Source of the DNA: an uncultured Pseudomonadota bacterium
Lineage (GTDB): Bacteria > Myxococcota_A > UBA796 > SXON01
NCBI GenBank assembly: GCA_903900265.1
Contig: CAIUMM010000099.1
Location: 1-60,854, forward strand
Length of the DNA stretch: 60,854 bases
Direction of reading: 5' to 3'
This document shows positions 25,810 to 35,532 of the stretch, in pieces; position 1 is the first letter of the stretch; the number at the start of each line of letters is the position of its first letter. The notes beneath the pieces were generated by a model. That model was not told the origin of the DNA and searched no databases. It was given only the letters and a program-made list of their open reading frames with translations. Both the position numbers and the translations under genes were made by a program.

Positions 25810-27236
25810 CGTTGCATCCCGACGGCGCCCGTAGGCTCCGCGGTGCGTGACCCTGGAGCGACGATGGAGCCCATCAGGAACAGGTCGAAGTCGTTGGGGT
25901 TGTAGTTTTCGGTGCTGCCGGGGAGGGCGGGCACCTCGCCAGGCACCATCGGGCGCACCAGCTCGGGGGTTACGAAGATGACGATCTCGGTCTCCTCGCG
26001 GCCGTGTTTGACGTAGCGGAACAAGCTCCCGAGGATGGGGATGTCGCCCAGAATCGGGATCTGGGACCGGTACGCTCGCGTGCGCTCTTTGAGCATGCCG
26101 GCCATCGCGAAGGTCATGCCGTCGCTGAGACGCAGGTGGGAGTCGGCCTTTCGAGTCACGAACGCCGGGATCTCGATGCCGGTGAGCTTGAGTGAATTCG
26201 CTTCGTCGAGCTCGCTGACCTCGACATAGGTGCGCATGTCAATGACCGACCCCGACAAGACGGTGGGCACAAACACAAGCTTCACGCCATACTCTTTGAA
26301 GTCGACGCTGATGCGTCCGTTGGTTTCCCCGATGGGGATAGGCACCTCCCCGCCGGCGAGGAACTCGGCCTGCTGGCCGGAGAGCGAGACCAGCGTGGGC
26401 TGCGCGAGCGTGCGGGCGAGGTCGTACTCCTCCAACACCGACAGAATGGCTGTGATGTCGATGGGGCCGGTGGTGATCAAGCCAATGAGGTTGAAGACCC
26501 CCGCCGCGGGCGACGTGACGGTGTTCCCGTTGATGTTGGGGTAGGCCGTCGCCGACCCGGTCTGACCGCTCGCCGCGCCGGTGGACCCCGGTCCGGAGAT
26601 CGCGAACTGATCCTTGGACGTCTGGCCGAGGATGTTCAGCCCGAGCTCCCTCAGGCCTGTGCGGCTCACCTCGGCGAAGGTCACGTGCAGCTGCACCTGA
26701 CTGTCGCCCTTCACGGTCATGAGGTTCACAAAGTCCTTGTCGAAGATCCGCGTGATGTTTGCGACGCGCTCCGCGGATTCGATGTCGGTCAACTCGCCTT
26801 CGACGACCACGCGGTCTTTCACGGCGTAGACGCGGGGCGCCACGCCGGTCACGGCGGCGTTCACGCGCCGGGTCAGGTCGGACAGGTCGTTTTGGACGCG
26901 AACCTGAAATACCCGTGGATGGCTCGGATCATCGCGGTACCACATCCAGAGGTCGGTGGACCCGACCGCGAGGCCGAGCACCTGCACTTGTCCTTCTTCG
27001 AGGAGCTTCAGCTCCGCGACGGCCGGGTTGGAGATCAGCACCCTAGAGATGGGCCGGTTTTCCTTTCGGATCACCGACTCGCCAACGGGTACATCGATGA
27101 AGGCGGGCACGGTAGGCTCTTCAGCCTGTGCGGCGCCGATGGCCTCGTTCGCGAAAAACGAGAGCGCCAGACCAGGCGCGCCCGAGAGGCCAAGTGGAGC
27201 TTGGGCGAGCCCAAGCGTGAGCAGGGATGGGAACAT
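25806..27236 (-). CDS. Secretin of the CpaC/RcpA (type II/III and Tad) family
   Basis: A 476-residue secretin using the ATG at 27236 (GGAG 8 nt upstream); an ATG nine codons earlier at 27263 is possible. The N-terminal region ENRPISRVLISNPAVAELKL followed by LGLAVGSTDLWMW is the BON/CpaC N-domain pattern. The C-terminal secretin domain has FLAGGEVPIPIGE, VDFKEYGVKLVFVPTVL and IPILGDIPILGSLFR, then EIVIFVTPELV. It would form the outer-membrane ring through which pilus or effector proteins pass. Neither the other Tad genes (ATPase, TadB/C, pilin) nor a prepilin peptidase is in the window. It is divergent from eno with 283 bp between starts. Confidence 0.9.
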   Translation of the reverse strand: MFPSLLTLGLAQAPLGLSGAPGLALSFFANEAIGAAQAEEPTVPAFIDVPVGESVIRKENRPISRVLISNPAVAELKLLEEGQVQVLGLAVGSTDLWMWYRDDPSHPRVFQVRVQNDLSDLTRRVNAAVTGVAPRVYAVKDRVVVEGELTDIESAERVANITRIFDKDFVNLMTVKGDSQVQLHVTFAEVSRTGLRELGLNILGQTSKDQFAISGPGSTGAASGQTGSATAYPNINGNTVTSPAAGVFNLIGLITTGPIDITAILSVLEEYDLARTLAQPTLVSLSGQQAEFLAGGEVPIPIGETNGRISVDFKEYGVKLVFVPTVLSGSVIDMRTYVEVSELDEANSLKLTGIEIPAFVTRKADSHLRLSDGMTFAMAGMLKERTRAYRSQIPILGDIPILGSLFRYVKHGREETEIVIFVTPELVRPMVPGEVPALPGSTENYNPNDFDLFLMGSIVAPGSRTAEPTGAVGMQR

Positions 27237-27369
27237 GTTTGCGACTCCGGTGAGCGGCGCCATGGTTTCGTAGTGAATCGGGTCGGCGCTCAGCGCACAC
27301 AAAGCAATGCGCGTGCCGTAGGCCAAAGGTCGCGTTTGTAGCGCTAAAGTGGGGCAGTCCGCAGCTTGA

Positions 27370-28791
<1,422 letters not shown>

Positions 28792-28828
28792 AGCGCGGGG
28801 GCGCGCGTCGGGCTTTTTTCGGCCCGGC

Positions 28829-29413
28829 GTGACCCTTCGCGTTGGTTGTGGTATCCTTCGACGTACTCTGAACCTAGGTGTCCTGATGCTGCTGCTCTCT
28901 TTGCTGGCTTGTACCAACGTTGACGATCACGCATGGAGTGGCGGCGGCTCTCACTACGCGAGCGGCGAGATGTACTCTCCCGCCGACACGTCGGACACCA
29001 CCGACACGTCGAGCTCTACAGACACGTCCTCCGGCGGCTCCGACACGTCTGAGCCTGAGGCCAAGGTGATGTCTGCGGTAGGGACTCCCGCTTGCCGCTT
29101 TGACGACTTTCCTCAGATCGGCATCGCCATCCAATGCACGTCTCAGTGGTCCGCCGCCGATGCGGCGACGCTGGAGGGCGGGGCGGTCTTTGTGAACCTG
29201 CTGGACGCGGATGGGCAGTCGGTGCTCAACACCACGCTCGCGATCTCCGAGATGGCCGGCGGGGACGCCGTGGCGCTGCTGGATGCGACCACCGTGACGC
29301 TGTACCTCGGAGATGTGGACTCGGACTCCGACTATACGGTGTACATGTCGGTCGAGAATTTTGAGGGCGACGCCAAGTCTCCCGAGTACGCGTGCCCTGT
29401 ATCTGCGATGTGA
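28829..29413 (+). CDS. Ser/Thr/Asp-rich lipoprotein of unknown function
   Basis: A 194-residue protein. The GTG at 28829 is preferred because it gives a basic n-region and a hydrophobic core ending LLSLLAC, a clear lipobox; the ATG at 28886 leaves only eight residues before the Cys. After the Cys comes a low-complexity linker rich in Ser, Thr and Asp (ADTSDTTDTSSSTDTSSGG), common in myxobacterial surface lipoproteins, and then a ~110-residue domain with two cysteines that I do not recognise. It would be exposed on the membrane or cell surface. Confidence 0.68.
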   Translation: MTLRVGCGILRRTLNLGVLMLLLSLLACTNVDDHAWSGGGSHYASGEMYSPADTSDTTDTSSSTDTSSGGSDTSEPEAKVMSAVGTPACRFDDFPQIGIAIQCTSQWSAADAATLEGGAVFVNLLDADGQSVLNTTLAISEMAGGDAVALLDATTVTLYLGDVDSDSDYTVYMSVENFEGDAKSPEYACPVSAM

Positions 29414-29495
29414 TCGCGTGATCGTGCCCGTGGAACTACCGAATGAGTAGACCTTCGGGCGCGTTGTCAGCTACATTGCCGAGTTCGGAGTTCTC

Positions 29496-30902
29496 ATGCG
29501 CGTCCTATTGATCAATCCCGCCATGAACATGGCCAAGCTTGGGCGGTTCGCGGGGCTCTTGGAGCCGATGCCGCCTACCGGCATCGCGTACATCGCCGGG
29601 GCGCTCGTCGCGGCCGGCGTTCAGACCCGCTTCATCGACATGTTCGCCGAGAAGTTGGACGGCAAGCAGGTCGTGGAGCGCGCGCGTCGTTTCGCGCCCG
29701 ATCTCGTCGGCATGACGGTGCTCACTCCCAGCGCGCCGACCTGCGAGGCGCTGGCGAAAGCCCTGCGCATCGTGCTCCCCAACGTCAAGATCGTCTGGGG
29801 CGCGGTGCACGCCGACGTGTTCGCCAAAGACATCCTGCGCGCCGGTTCGGCGGACTTTGTCGTTCACCATGACGGCGAAGACACGATCACCGAGCTCGTT
29901 CAGGCGCTCGAGAGCGGCGAGACCGATTTTGGCAAGGTGGACGGCCTGACGTGGATGGACCACGGCGAGCCCGTCACCAACAAGATGCGCGCGCTGCGCC
30001 GCGACCTTGACACCCTCGCGTACCCGGCGTGGGATCTGACGCCATACCATCGCTACGGCTTGTTGCCGTTCGCGGACATGGACAAGCCGATCCTGACGAT
30101 GACCGGCTCGCGCGGCTGTCCGTACCGCTGCGACTACTGCTCGCTGCTGCACTCCGGCAAGGTGTACCGCCGGCGCGATCCGTTCAAGATCGTTGACGAG
30201 TACGAGTACCTCGTCGATCGATATGGCGTGCGTCAGATCGGCTTGGTCGATCCGATCTTCCCGCTGATCATCAAAGATCTCCGTCCGCTCTGCGACGAGC
30301 TCGTGCGTCGCAAGCTCGACCAGAAGTGCTCGTGGCTCTCTGAGACGCGCGCCGATCGTCTGGATGAAGAGACCTGCCGCTTGATGTACGAAGGCGGCTG
30401 CCGTCGCGTGCTGATGGGCATCGAGTCGGGCGTCGACATGCTGCTCGGCAACGTCAACAAGAACCTCACCACCGAGAAGGTGCGCTGGGGCGTCGAGAAC
30501 GCGCGCAAGGCCGGCATCCAGACCGTTGGCTTGTTCATGATCGGCATGCCGGGCGAGACCCCGGAGATGACCCGCGAGACCATCGAGTTCGCCGTGGATC
30601 TGAAGCTGGACTTTGCCAAGTTCGCGATCACCGTGCCGTTCCCGGGCTCCAAGCTGTTCGAGGACCAATGGCAGAAGACGCTGTTCCGCGATGACTGGGA
30701 GAACTACACCACGTTCAACCCTGACGCCGACCGGCTGATCTACCACCCCGAGGGCTACGACCCCGAGCTGCTGATCAAGATGCAGTCCTATGCGCTGCGC
30801 CGCTTCTACATGCGCTACGAGCAGGTGCGCAAGCAGCTCGTCGAGCTGAAGACCATCAACCCGAAGATGATGCTCTACGGGTTGTACGGCATGGCGATCT
30901 GA
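29496..30902 (+). CDS. B12-binding-type radical SAM protein
   Basis: A 468-residue protein. The N-terminal ~150 residues have the cobalamin-binding-domain pattern of this class (MRVLLINPAMN, VGMTVLTPSAP, IVWGAVHADVF, VHHDGEDT). The radical SAM cluster site CPYRCDYC begins at Cys208, and the barrel continues with RVLMGIESG and LFMIGMPGET. The family includes BchE-type cyclases, methyltransferases and hopanoid or antibiotic enzymes; the exact reaction cannot be read from sequence. It is monocistronic, convergent with a HAD gene 30 bp away. A second such protein lies at 31585-33132. Confidence 0.88.
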   Translation: MRVLLINPAMNMAKLGRFAGLLEPMPPTGIAYIAGALVAAGVQTRFIDMFAEKLDGKQVVERARRFAPDLVGMTVLTPSAPTCEALAKALRIVLPNVKIVWGAVHADVFAKDILRAGSADFVVHHDGEDTITELVQALESGETDFGKVDGLTWMDHGEPVTNKMRALRRDLDTLAYPAWDLTPYHRYGLLPFADMDKPILTMTGSRGCPYRCDYCSLLHSGKVYRRRDPFKIVDEYEYLVDRYGVRQIGLVDPIFPLIIKDLRPLCDELVRRKLDQKCSWLSETRADRLDEETCRLMYEGGCRRVLMGIESGVDMLLGNVNKNLTTEKVRWGVENARKAGIQTVGLFMIGMPGETPEMTRETIEFAVDLKLDFAKFAITVPFPGSKLFEDQWQKTLFRDDWENYTTFNPDADRLIYHPEGYDPELLIKMQSYALRRFYMRYEQVRKQLVELKTINPKMMLYGLYGMAI

Positions 30903-30932
30903 GACCGTCCGCTCCGGCGAGCTGACGGCGGC

Positions 30933-31595
30933 TCACCAGCGCGCGATCGTCCAACCGCGCGCCTTGGCCTCACGCGCCAGCCTCGGGTCCGGGTGCACCG
31001 CTACGGGGTTGCCCACCGCAGCCAACACCGGCATGTCAGACCAACTGTCGGTGTAGAAGCTACAGTTCGCTAAGTCGTGCCCCAGGCTCTCGGCGAGTCG
31101 CTTTGCGTACGTGAGCTTGCCGGCGGAGAAGCACAGCGGAAGCACCGGCTTCCCAGTGAACCGGCCGTCTTTTACCTCGAAGCGATTGCAGAGGATGTGC
31201 GGGATCCCGAGCAAGTCCTGCACCGGCTCGCAGAGGTACGGCGACGACGAGGTGAGCAGCGCGAGCGTGTCCCCGGCGGCGACATGCGCCGCGACCGCGG
31301 CGTGCACCCCAGGGCGAACGTGATGGGCGACCTCGCGCTGGAAGAACGCGTGCGACTCGGCGCGCAGCTCGGGCTCGGATTGCCCCTCGAGCGTGGCGAT
31401 GGCGTCGGTCAAAACGCCCTCCATCTTCCCGTACCCGAGGTGGTACGCCGCCAGCCACAAGCCTGCTTTGGCGGCTTGAATGCGGGTGATGCGCCCCTTC
31501 TTGTACTCCGAGCGCACCCACAGCTTGCCCGCGTTCACGCTCAGCACGGTGAGGTCGAGGTCGAAGAACGCGATCCCGGGAGGCTTAGCCGTCAT
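30933..31595 (-). CDS. HAD-superfamily IB phosphatase (SerB-like)
   Basis: A 220-residue phosphatase. The catalytic FFDLDLTVL (DxDxT-type, two Asp) is at residues 10-18, motif II is LLTSSSPYL and motif IV is FYTDSWSDMPVL. This subfamily removes phosphate from small molecules such as phosphoserine; the substrate is not determined. Its start overlaps the end of the upstream radical SAM gene by 11 bp on the same strand, so the two are cotranscribed, possibly as part of one pathway with the methyltransferase further upstream. Confidence 0.85.
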   Translation of the reverse strand: MTAKPPGIAFFDLDLTVLSVNAGKLWVRSEYKKGRITRIQAAKAGLWLAAYHLGYGKMEGVLTDAIATLEGQSEPELRAESHAFFQREVAHHVRPGVHAAVAAHVAAGDTLALLTSSSPYLCEPVQDLLGIPHILCNRFEVKDGRFTGKPVLPLCFSAGKLTYAKRLAESLGHDLANCSFYTDSWSDMPVLAAVGNPVAVHPDPRLAREAKARGWTIARW

Positions 31596-33132
31596 ACCAG
31601 TCCGGCTTCACCAGCTGCTGGTAGCGCTCTACGTTGAGGGGGTTGATCCGCTCTTTGATCGCTTCGATCGCCACCGACGCCGACACCTTCGCAAACCAGA
31701 TGTACATGTCGCGCTTGTAGGGAACGCGGGACATCAGCCCCTTCATCAGCCACTTGTTGTTGACGAACTTCTTGTTCATCTCGTACAGGGAGGTCGCGAT
31801 CTCGTCGCGGGTCATGTACTTGGTGTCGAGCACCGGAGAGAGCCAGTCGAAGTTGTCGAAGTCTTCTTCGGTGATCCAGCCTTTCTCGATCGCCTCATCG
31901 TAGATGGGCGTGCCGGGGACTGGGGTGATCGGGTGGAACGCGGGGAAGTCGATGTCCAGCTTGGACGCGAGCGCCACCTGCTTCTGCAAGCTCTCCGGGC
32001 TCTCGTCCTTTACGCCGACGATGAACGTCGCTTGCACAAAGACGTCCGGGTACTTCTCCTTGAAGATGCGCAGCGCCTCTTCCGCGACGCCGCCGGTGTA
32101 GAAGCGCTTGTCGAGCAGGGTGAGCGAGTCGTCTTCGGCGCGCTCTACGCCGATCAGAATGTGCGAAAGTCCAGCCCTGATCAGCTTTTCAAGGATGCCC
32201 TTCTTCTCATCGCGCACGATGCAGTCGGCGCGCATGAACGCGAACCACTTGGTCTTCATGCCGCTCTTCAGCATCGCGTCGGCGAACTGATCATTGAAGC
32301 GCGGATCGATGTTCCAGCTCTCGTCGACCCAGACGTAGCTGCGCTTGCCGTAGCGGTAGTAGAGCTCGGAGATCTCCTCCATCACGCGCCCTACCGACTT
32401 GCTGCGCCAGCGTGGCGAAAGCTGGGCTTTCCCGTTTTCGTCGTACTTGCGGTCGGCCATGACCGTCCACCACGCGCAGAAGCTGCACTTCGAGACGCAG
32501 CCGCGGGAGTGGTGGATCGTCGTGCCGCCCGGCGAGAACAGGTACCGGCTTTTGCCGTACAGGTGCATCGGCAGCATGTCGTAGGCCGGCATCGGCAGCA
32601 GATCGAGGTCGTGGATCAGCTTGCGCGTCGGGGTGCGCACTGACTTTGCCCCGTCGTAGTAGGCCAGACCGTCGACCTTGGAGAGATCGGCGTCGGCGGT
32701 GGCCCAGGCGTCGACGGTCTCGACGATCGTCTGCTCGCCTTCGCCGATGCAGATGGCGTCGATGTCCGGTGCGGTACCGTCTTTCTTTGCGCGCGAATAA
32801 CGGTGTGACAGGTTCGTAAAGTGGCCGCCGCCCGCGAGGGTTTTGGCGCGCGGCGTGACCTCTTTGCACATCTGGAAAAACCGAAGCGCCTCGCTGGCGT
32901 ACAGCGCGTGGTTTTCCCCCGACGCGATCACGTCGGGATCCAGACGCTTCAGCTCATCGGCGAGCGAGCTCCAGCCGATGTGCAGCGGCATGCAGTCGAT
33001 GACGTGCACGTCATGACCGGCTTCTCGGAGAGGAGCGGCTAAGGTAGGTAGCGCCTGCTGAAGCAGGAAGTTGTCGCCCTCGCTGGTGTAGGGCCAATAC
33101 TTTCGGGGGGGTTGGACGAGGACGACGCGCAC
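31585..33132 (-). CDS. B12-binding-type radical SAM protein, second copy type
   Basis: A 515-residue protein of the same broad class as 29496-30902 but clearly diverged. The N-terminal cobalamin-type domain begins MRVVLVQPPRKYWPY and includes HVIDCMPLHIGW. The Fe-S site is CVSKCSFC with Cys212, Cys216 and Cys219. The barrel carries ILIGVERAEDDSL and ATFIVGVKDESPE, and the C-terminus has the ITPVPGTPIYD element. It is the middle gene of a minus-strand set: methyltransferase, this gene, HAD phosphatase. Its product is unknown. Confidence 0.88.
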   Translation of the reverse strand: MRVVLVQPPRKYWPYTSEGDNFLLQQALPTLAAPLREAGHDVHVIDCMPLHIGWSSLADELKRLDPDVIASGENHALYASEALRFFQMCKEVTPRAKTLAGGGHFTNLSHRYSRAKKDGTAPDIDAICIGEGEQTIVETVDAWATADADLSKVDGLAYYDGAKSVRTPTRKLIHDLDLLPMPAYDMLPMHLYGKSRYLFSPGGTTIHHSRGCVSKCSFCAWWTVMADRKYDENGKAQLSPRWRSKSVGRVMEEISELYYRYGKRSYVWVDESWNIDPRFNDQFADAMLKSGMKTKWFAFMRADCIVRDEKKGILEKLIRAGLSHILIGVERAEDDSLTLLDKRFYTGGVAEEALRIFKEKYPDVFVQATFIVGVKDESPESLQKQVALASKLDIDFPAFHPITPVPGTPIYDEAIEKGWITEEDFDNFDWLSPVLDTKYMTRDEIATSLYEMNKKFVNNKWLMKGLMSRVPYKRDMYIWFAKVSASVAIEAIKERINPLNVERYQQLVKPDWYDG

Positions 33133-33224
33133 GAAATGCCCGGGGAACAGGTTCTTCCTAACCTACACGGCAACTGCGCGTGCCGGCGACTGTGTGCACG
33201 CGTCGGAACGGTGCTGCGGCATAC

Positions 33225-34226
33225 TCACCGACGCTTTGGTCGTGCGACGCCCACCCAGGCGCGATGCAGCGGGGCAGACACCGGATCTGCGGCAAAACGT
33301 TGTTCCCAATCCAACAGTTGCGGTAACGCGCTGCGCCCTTCGTCTTTTCCGGCGCCGTGGGCGACATCGGCGCCCACGAGCAGCTCGAAGGGGCCGGAGA
33401 GCACCCAGTGCGAAGGGACAAACTCCACGTCCCAACCCTCAAACAGCGTGCGCACTCCGGCTTCGTCGTAGCAAACCACGTGACGGTCTCCGCCGCGAAA
33501 CGCGACACCCGAGAAAAACCCGTCGCCGAGCCCAGGGATGACGTCGGTAGAGAGCGCCCATCCGTACCGCGCTTCGAGCGAGAACAACACGTACCCATCG
33601 GGCTTCAGGCGCGAAGCCACCGCCGCGAGCACCTCAGTTGGCCGCTCGACGTAGTTCAAGATCTCCGCGAGCACAGCGACGTCAAACCCCGCCTCAAACC
33701 CCTCTGCGACCGCGGGCAGCGCCTCTGCCGTGGTCCAGTAGGCGTCCAGTCGGCCTTTGCGACCCGCGCCATGCCACACCGCGTGGCGCAGCGAGCGAAG
33801 GTCGCCGTCGATGAGGCATACGTCATCGCCTCGGTCTAAAAACCACGTCGCGAAGCGCCCAACGCCGCAGCCGATGTCCAGCACGGTGCGCCTCCCGGCG
33901 GCGTCTGTCGGGAGTCCGCGCAGCGCGCCCCAGTGGTGCAGCGTCAACGCCCGCTCCAACATTTTCTTTTCATGTACGGGGCTGTCGGGGGCCAGCGTGT
34001 CGATGTAGTCCGGGTATTCAGCCCATCCTTCGGCGTAGCCGACGAGGTTTGCCAATACATCCACCGGTTCCCGGCCGCCGCGGTACAGCGCGCGTAAGCG
34101 CAAGTCTCCAGGGGGAAGGTCGAATTCTATGCCGTCCCACGCGTCGAGATCGCGAGCAGCAAAGGGAGGGCCGGGGGGTAGAAAAGGGGCGCCCGCGAGG
34201 GGCACCGTGGCGCGAGCGAGAGACAT
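33225..34226 (-). CDS. SAM-dependent methyltransferase (class I)
   Basis: A 333-residue protein. SAM-binding motif I is VLDIGCGVGRFATWFL, motif II-like FDVAVLAEILNYVERPTEVL and motif III LKPDGYVLFSLEARYG. An ~115-residue N-terminal extension precedes the fold. It lies 92 bp upstream of the radical SAM gene on the same strand, which suggests a shared pathway. The methyl acceptor is unknown. Its start at 34226 is divergent from the small promoter at 34265. Confidence 0.8.
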   Translation of the reverse strand: MSLARATVPLAGAPFLPPGPPFAARDLDAWDGIEFDLPPGDLRLRALYRGGREPVDVLANLVGYAEGWAEYPDYIDTLAPDSPVHEKKMLERALTLHHWGALRGLPTDAAGRRTVLDIGCGVGRFATWFLDRGDDVCLIDGDLRSLRHAVWHGAGRKGRLDAYWTTAEALPAVAEGFEAGFDVAVLAEILNYVERPTEVLAAVASRLKPDGYVLFSLEARYGWALSTDVIPGLGDGFFSGVAFRGGDRHVVCYDEAGVRTLFEGWDVEFVPSHWVLSGPFELLVGADVAHGAGKDEGRSALPQLLDWEQRFAADPVSAPLHRAWVGVARPKRR

Positions 34227-34264
34227 TTGGCGCGCCTATCCGCCTTCACAGTGTGACGTAGATC

Positions 34265-34295
34265 TTGACAACGCTACGCGTACCGGCGACACTAT
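34265..34295 (+). promoter_or_regulatory. Sigma-70-like promoter for a tiny gene
   Basis: A perfect -35 box TTGACA is at 34265-34270. After 17 nt a weak -10 candidate GACACT (34288-34293) or, at 19 nt, CACTAT (34290-34295) follows. Transcription would start near 34300, just before the Shine-Dalgarno at 34309. Only the -35 matches the consensus fully. Confidence 0.6.
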
Positions 34296-34317
34296 GGACA
34301 CACCCTTTGGAGGTCTC

Positions 34318-34365
34318 ATGAACTGGCGTCCCTCTCCCCGTCCCAAGCCCGGTCCGAAGAAGTAA
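34318..34365 (+). CDS. 15-codon proline/arginine/lysine-rich microprotein or small-RNA ORF
   Basis: The ORF encodes MNWRPSPRPKPGPKK. The Shine-Dalgarno GGAGG starts at 34309 and lies 4 nt before the ATG, and the stop is TAA. It has 5 Pro and 5 basic residues (2 Arg, 3 Lys) and no acidic residue. An in-frame ATG at 34294 would give 23 residues, but it overlaps the promoter. A perfect 12-bp terminator follows 16 nt downstream. The unit is therefore about 120 nt and stands alone between two minus-strand genes. A PRP-type basic peptide recalls proline-rich antimicrobial peptides, but this is a resemblance in composition only. Alternatives: a small RNA with an incidental ORF, or a ribosome-associated peptide. 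No leader role is likely because no plus-strand gene follows within 1 kb. Confidence 0.6.
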   Translation: MNWRPSPRPKPGPKK

Positions 34366-34381
34366 CTTCTCCGGTCGTCCC

Positions 34382-34418
34382 GAACGGGAGGTCATTCCGA
34401 CCTCCCGTTCTTGTTTTT
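34382..34418 (+). terminator. Strong intrinsic terminator of the tiny gene
   Basis: gaacgggaggtc pairs perfectly with gacctcccgttc (12 bp) around the loop attcc, followed by ttgttttt. The right arm contains GACCTCC, which is also complementary to the Shine-Dalgarno GGAGGTC at 34309-34315. Confidence 0.93.
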
Positions 34419-34450
34419 GGCGCTCGGTTTCTGGATTGCGTAGTCGGCGT

Positions 34451-35398
34451 TTATCGGGCGAGCCGGGCCTTCGGCAGGAATACGCGGGCCCCAGCGCCGC
34501 CGTAGTGGTGCGTCATCTGCTTGCCGACGAAGTCGCTGGACTCACGGCCATCGCCGAGGGCGACGGAGATGTGGCCCGATGCGCTTGTGCCTTTGCCCCA
34601 GACGACGATCGCGCCCGCGGGCAGGGAGGAGAGATCGCTCGCGGAGCTCTCGGTGAACAAGGTCTTGCGCGCTGCGAGCTGGGCTGCGGCTTGGTACGCG
34701 TGCTCGCCGCTCAGGAAGCGGCCGATGACCGCGTCTACGGCGTCCGCGACGCGCCCGTAGCAATGCCCGCCCGGGCGCGGGTTTCCGCCCGAGATCGCCG
34801 CTGAGGCCCGCGCGAGCGCCTGACCCAGCGCAGCGTCATAGCCCTCGGTCGCGGCCCCGGCAGCGCTTGCCGGCTCGACGTCGCGGGTCGCATCGGTCGT
34901 GCGAACGCCGAAGGTCGCCACTGCGCCTTCAAGGGCCCCGCGGAGCGCGGCGTCGAGCCCCGTCGTCCTTCCGAGCGTCCATTGCGCGTTCTGGGCTTGC
35001 CGCGTGGCGTCCGTGAGCCTCCCGGCTTCTTTGGCCTTCTGCGCGCCGGTCAGCGTCTCGGTCACGGCGAGCGCGGCGAGCGCAGCCTGCAACAACGCGC
35101 GGTCTCCGCCGCCGGACAAGAGCCTGCGCTGGGTGCCGGCGATCTGGCGCAGCTCTTCCGCCGCGCCGTTGAGATCGCCTGCGGAGATTCGTGCGGTGAC
35201 GCCCGCCAGCTCGGAGGGTGCCGGCGCGGGGGCTGCACCTTCTTGTGGCGCCACCTGCCTCGCCGTCGGCGTGGCGAGCGGGGAGAGGCCGGTGTCTTCC
35301 AGCATCGCAGCGTTGGACTGGGGGCGCGCCTCGGGGCGCTGCTCGGGCTGCGCGGTCGGCGCCTGAATCGGAGCGATTTGCTGGCTTTGGCTAGGCAT
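34451..35398 (-). CDS. CHAP/NlpC-P60-like cysteine hydrolase domain protein without signal peptide
   Basis: A 315-residue protein. The first ~65 residues are disordered, rich in Gln, Pro and Ala, and contain no signal peptide. Residues 70-205 are helical (Ala-rich). The C-terminal ~110 residues look like a CHAP or NlpC/P60-type fold: Cys213 in GGHCYGRVADAVD, the strand LPAGAIVVWGK, then His276 in SGHISVALGDGRE. These domains usually cleave peptidoglycan peptides or amide bonds. Absence of a signal suggests a protein exported by another route (a contact-dependent or type VI effector) or one that works in the cytosol. No immunity gene is evident next to it. Confidence 0.65.
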   Translation of the reverse strand: MPSQSQQIAPIQAPTAQPEQRPEARPQSNAAMLEDTGLSPLATPTARQVAPQEGAAPAPAPSELAGVTARISAGDLNGAAEELRQIAGTQRRLLSGGGDRALLQAALAALAVTETLTGAQKAKEAGRLTDATRQAQNAQWTLGRTTGLDAALRGALEGAVATFGVRTTDATRDVEPASAAGAATEGYDAALGQALARASAAISGGNPRPGGHCYGRVADAVDAVIGRFLSGEHAYQAAAQLAARKTLFTESSASDLSSLPAGAIVVWGKGTSASGHISVALGDGRESSDFVGKQMTHHYGGAGARVFLPKARLAR

Positions 35399-35532
35399 CG
35401 TCGGGTTCTCCGTTCTTCGTCGCGGTCTCGAAGCTGATTTTTCCGCGCTGGAGTATATCCGATGTACAAAGGGCTGGAGTTGCGGCGGACGCGCACCTAC
35501 GCAGCGCCCTTCCGTTGGTGTAGACTTCGCGG

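Noticed and set aside
28806..28829. Hairpin after eno as terminator
   Set aside because: An 8-bp stem with one wobble exists, but the T run is in the loop and not after the stem, so it does not look like an intrinsic terminator.
34129..34365. 78-codon ORF that includes the tiny peptide
   Set aside because: Most of it overlaps the methyltransferase gene in antisense and lies before the promoter; only the last 15 codons follow a good Shine-Dalgarno.
34318..34418. Leader-peptide attenuator in front of a biosynthetic operon
   Set aside because: A peptide ORF plus terminator looks like attenuation, but the next gene on this strand is over 1 kb away behind an opposite-strand gene.
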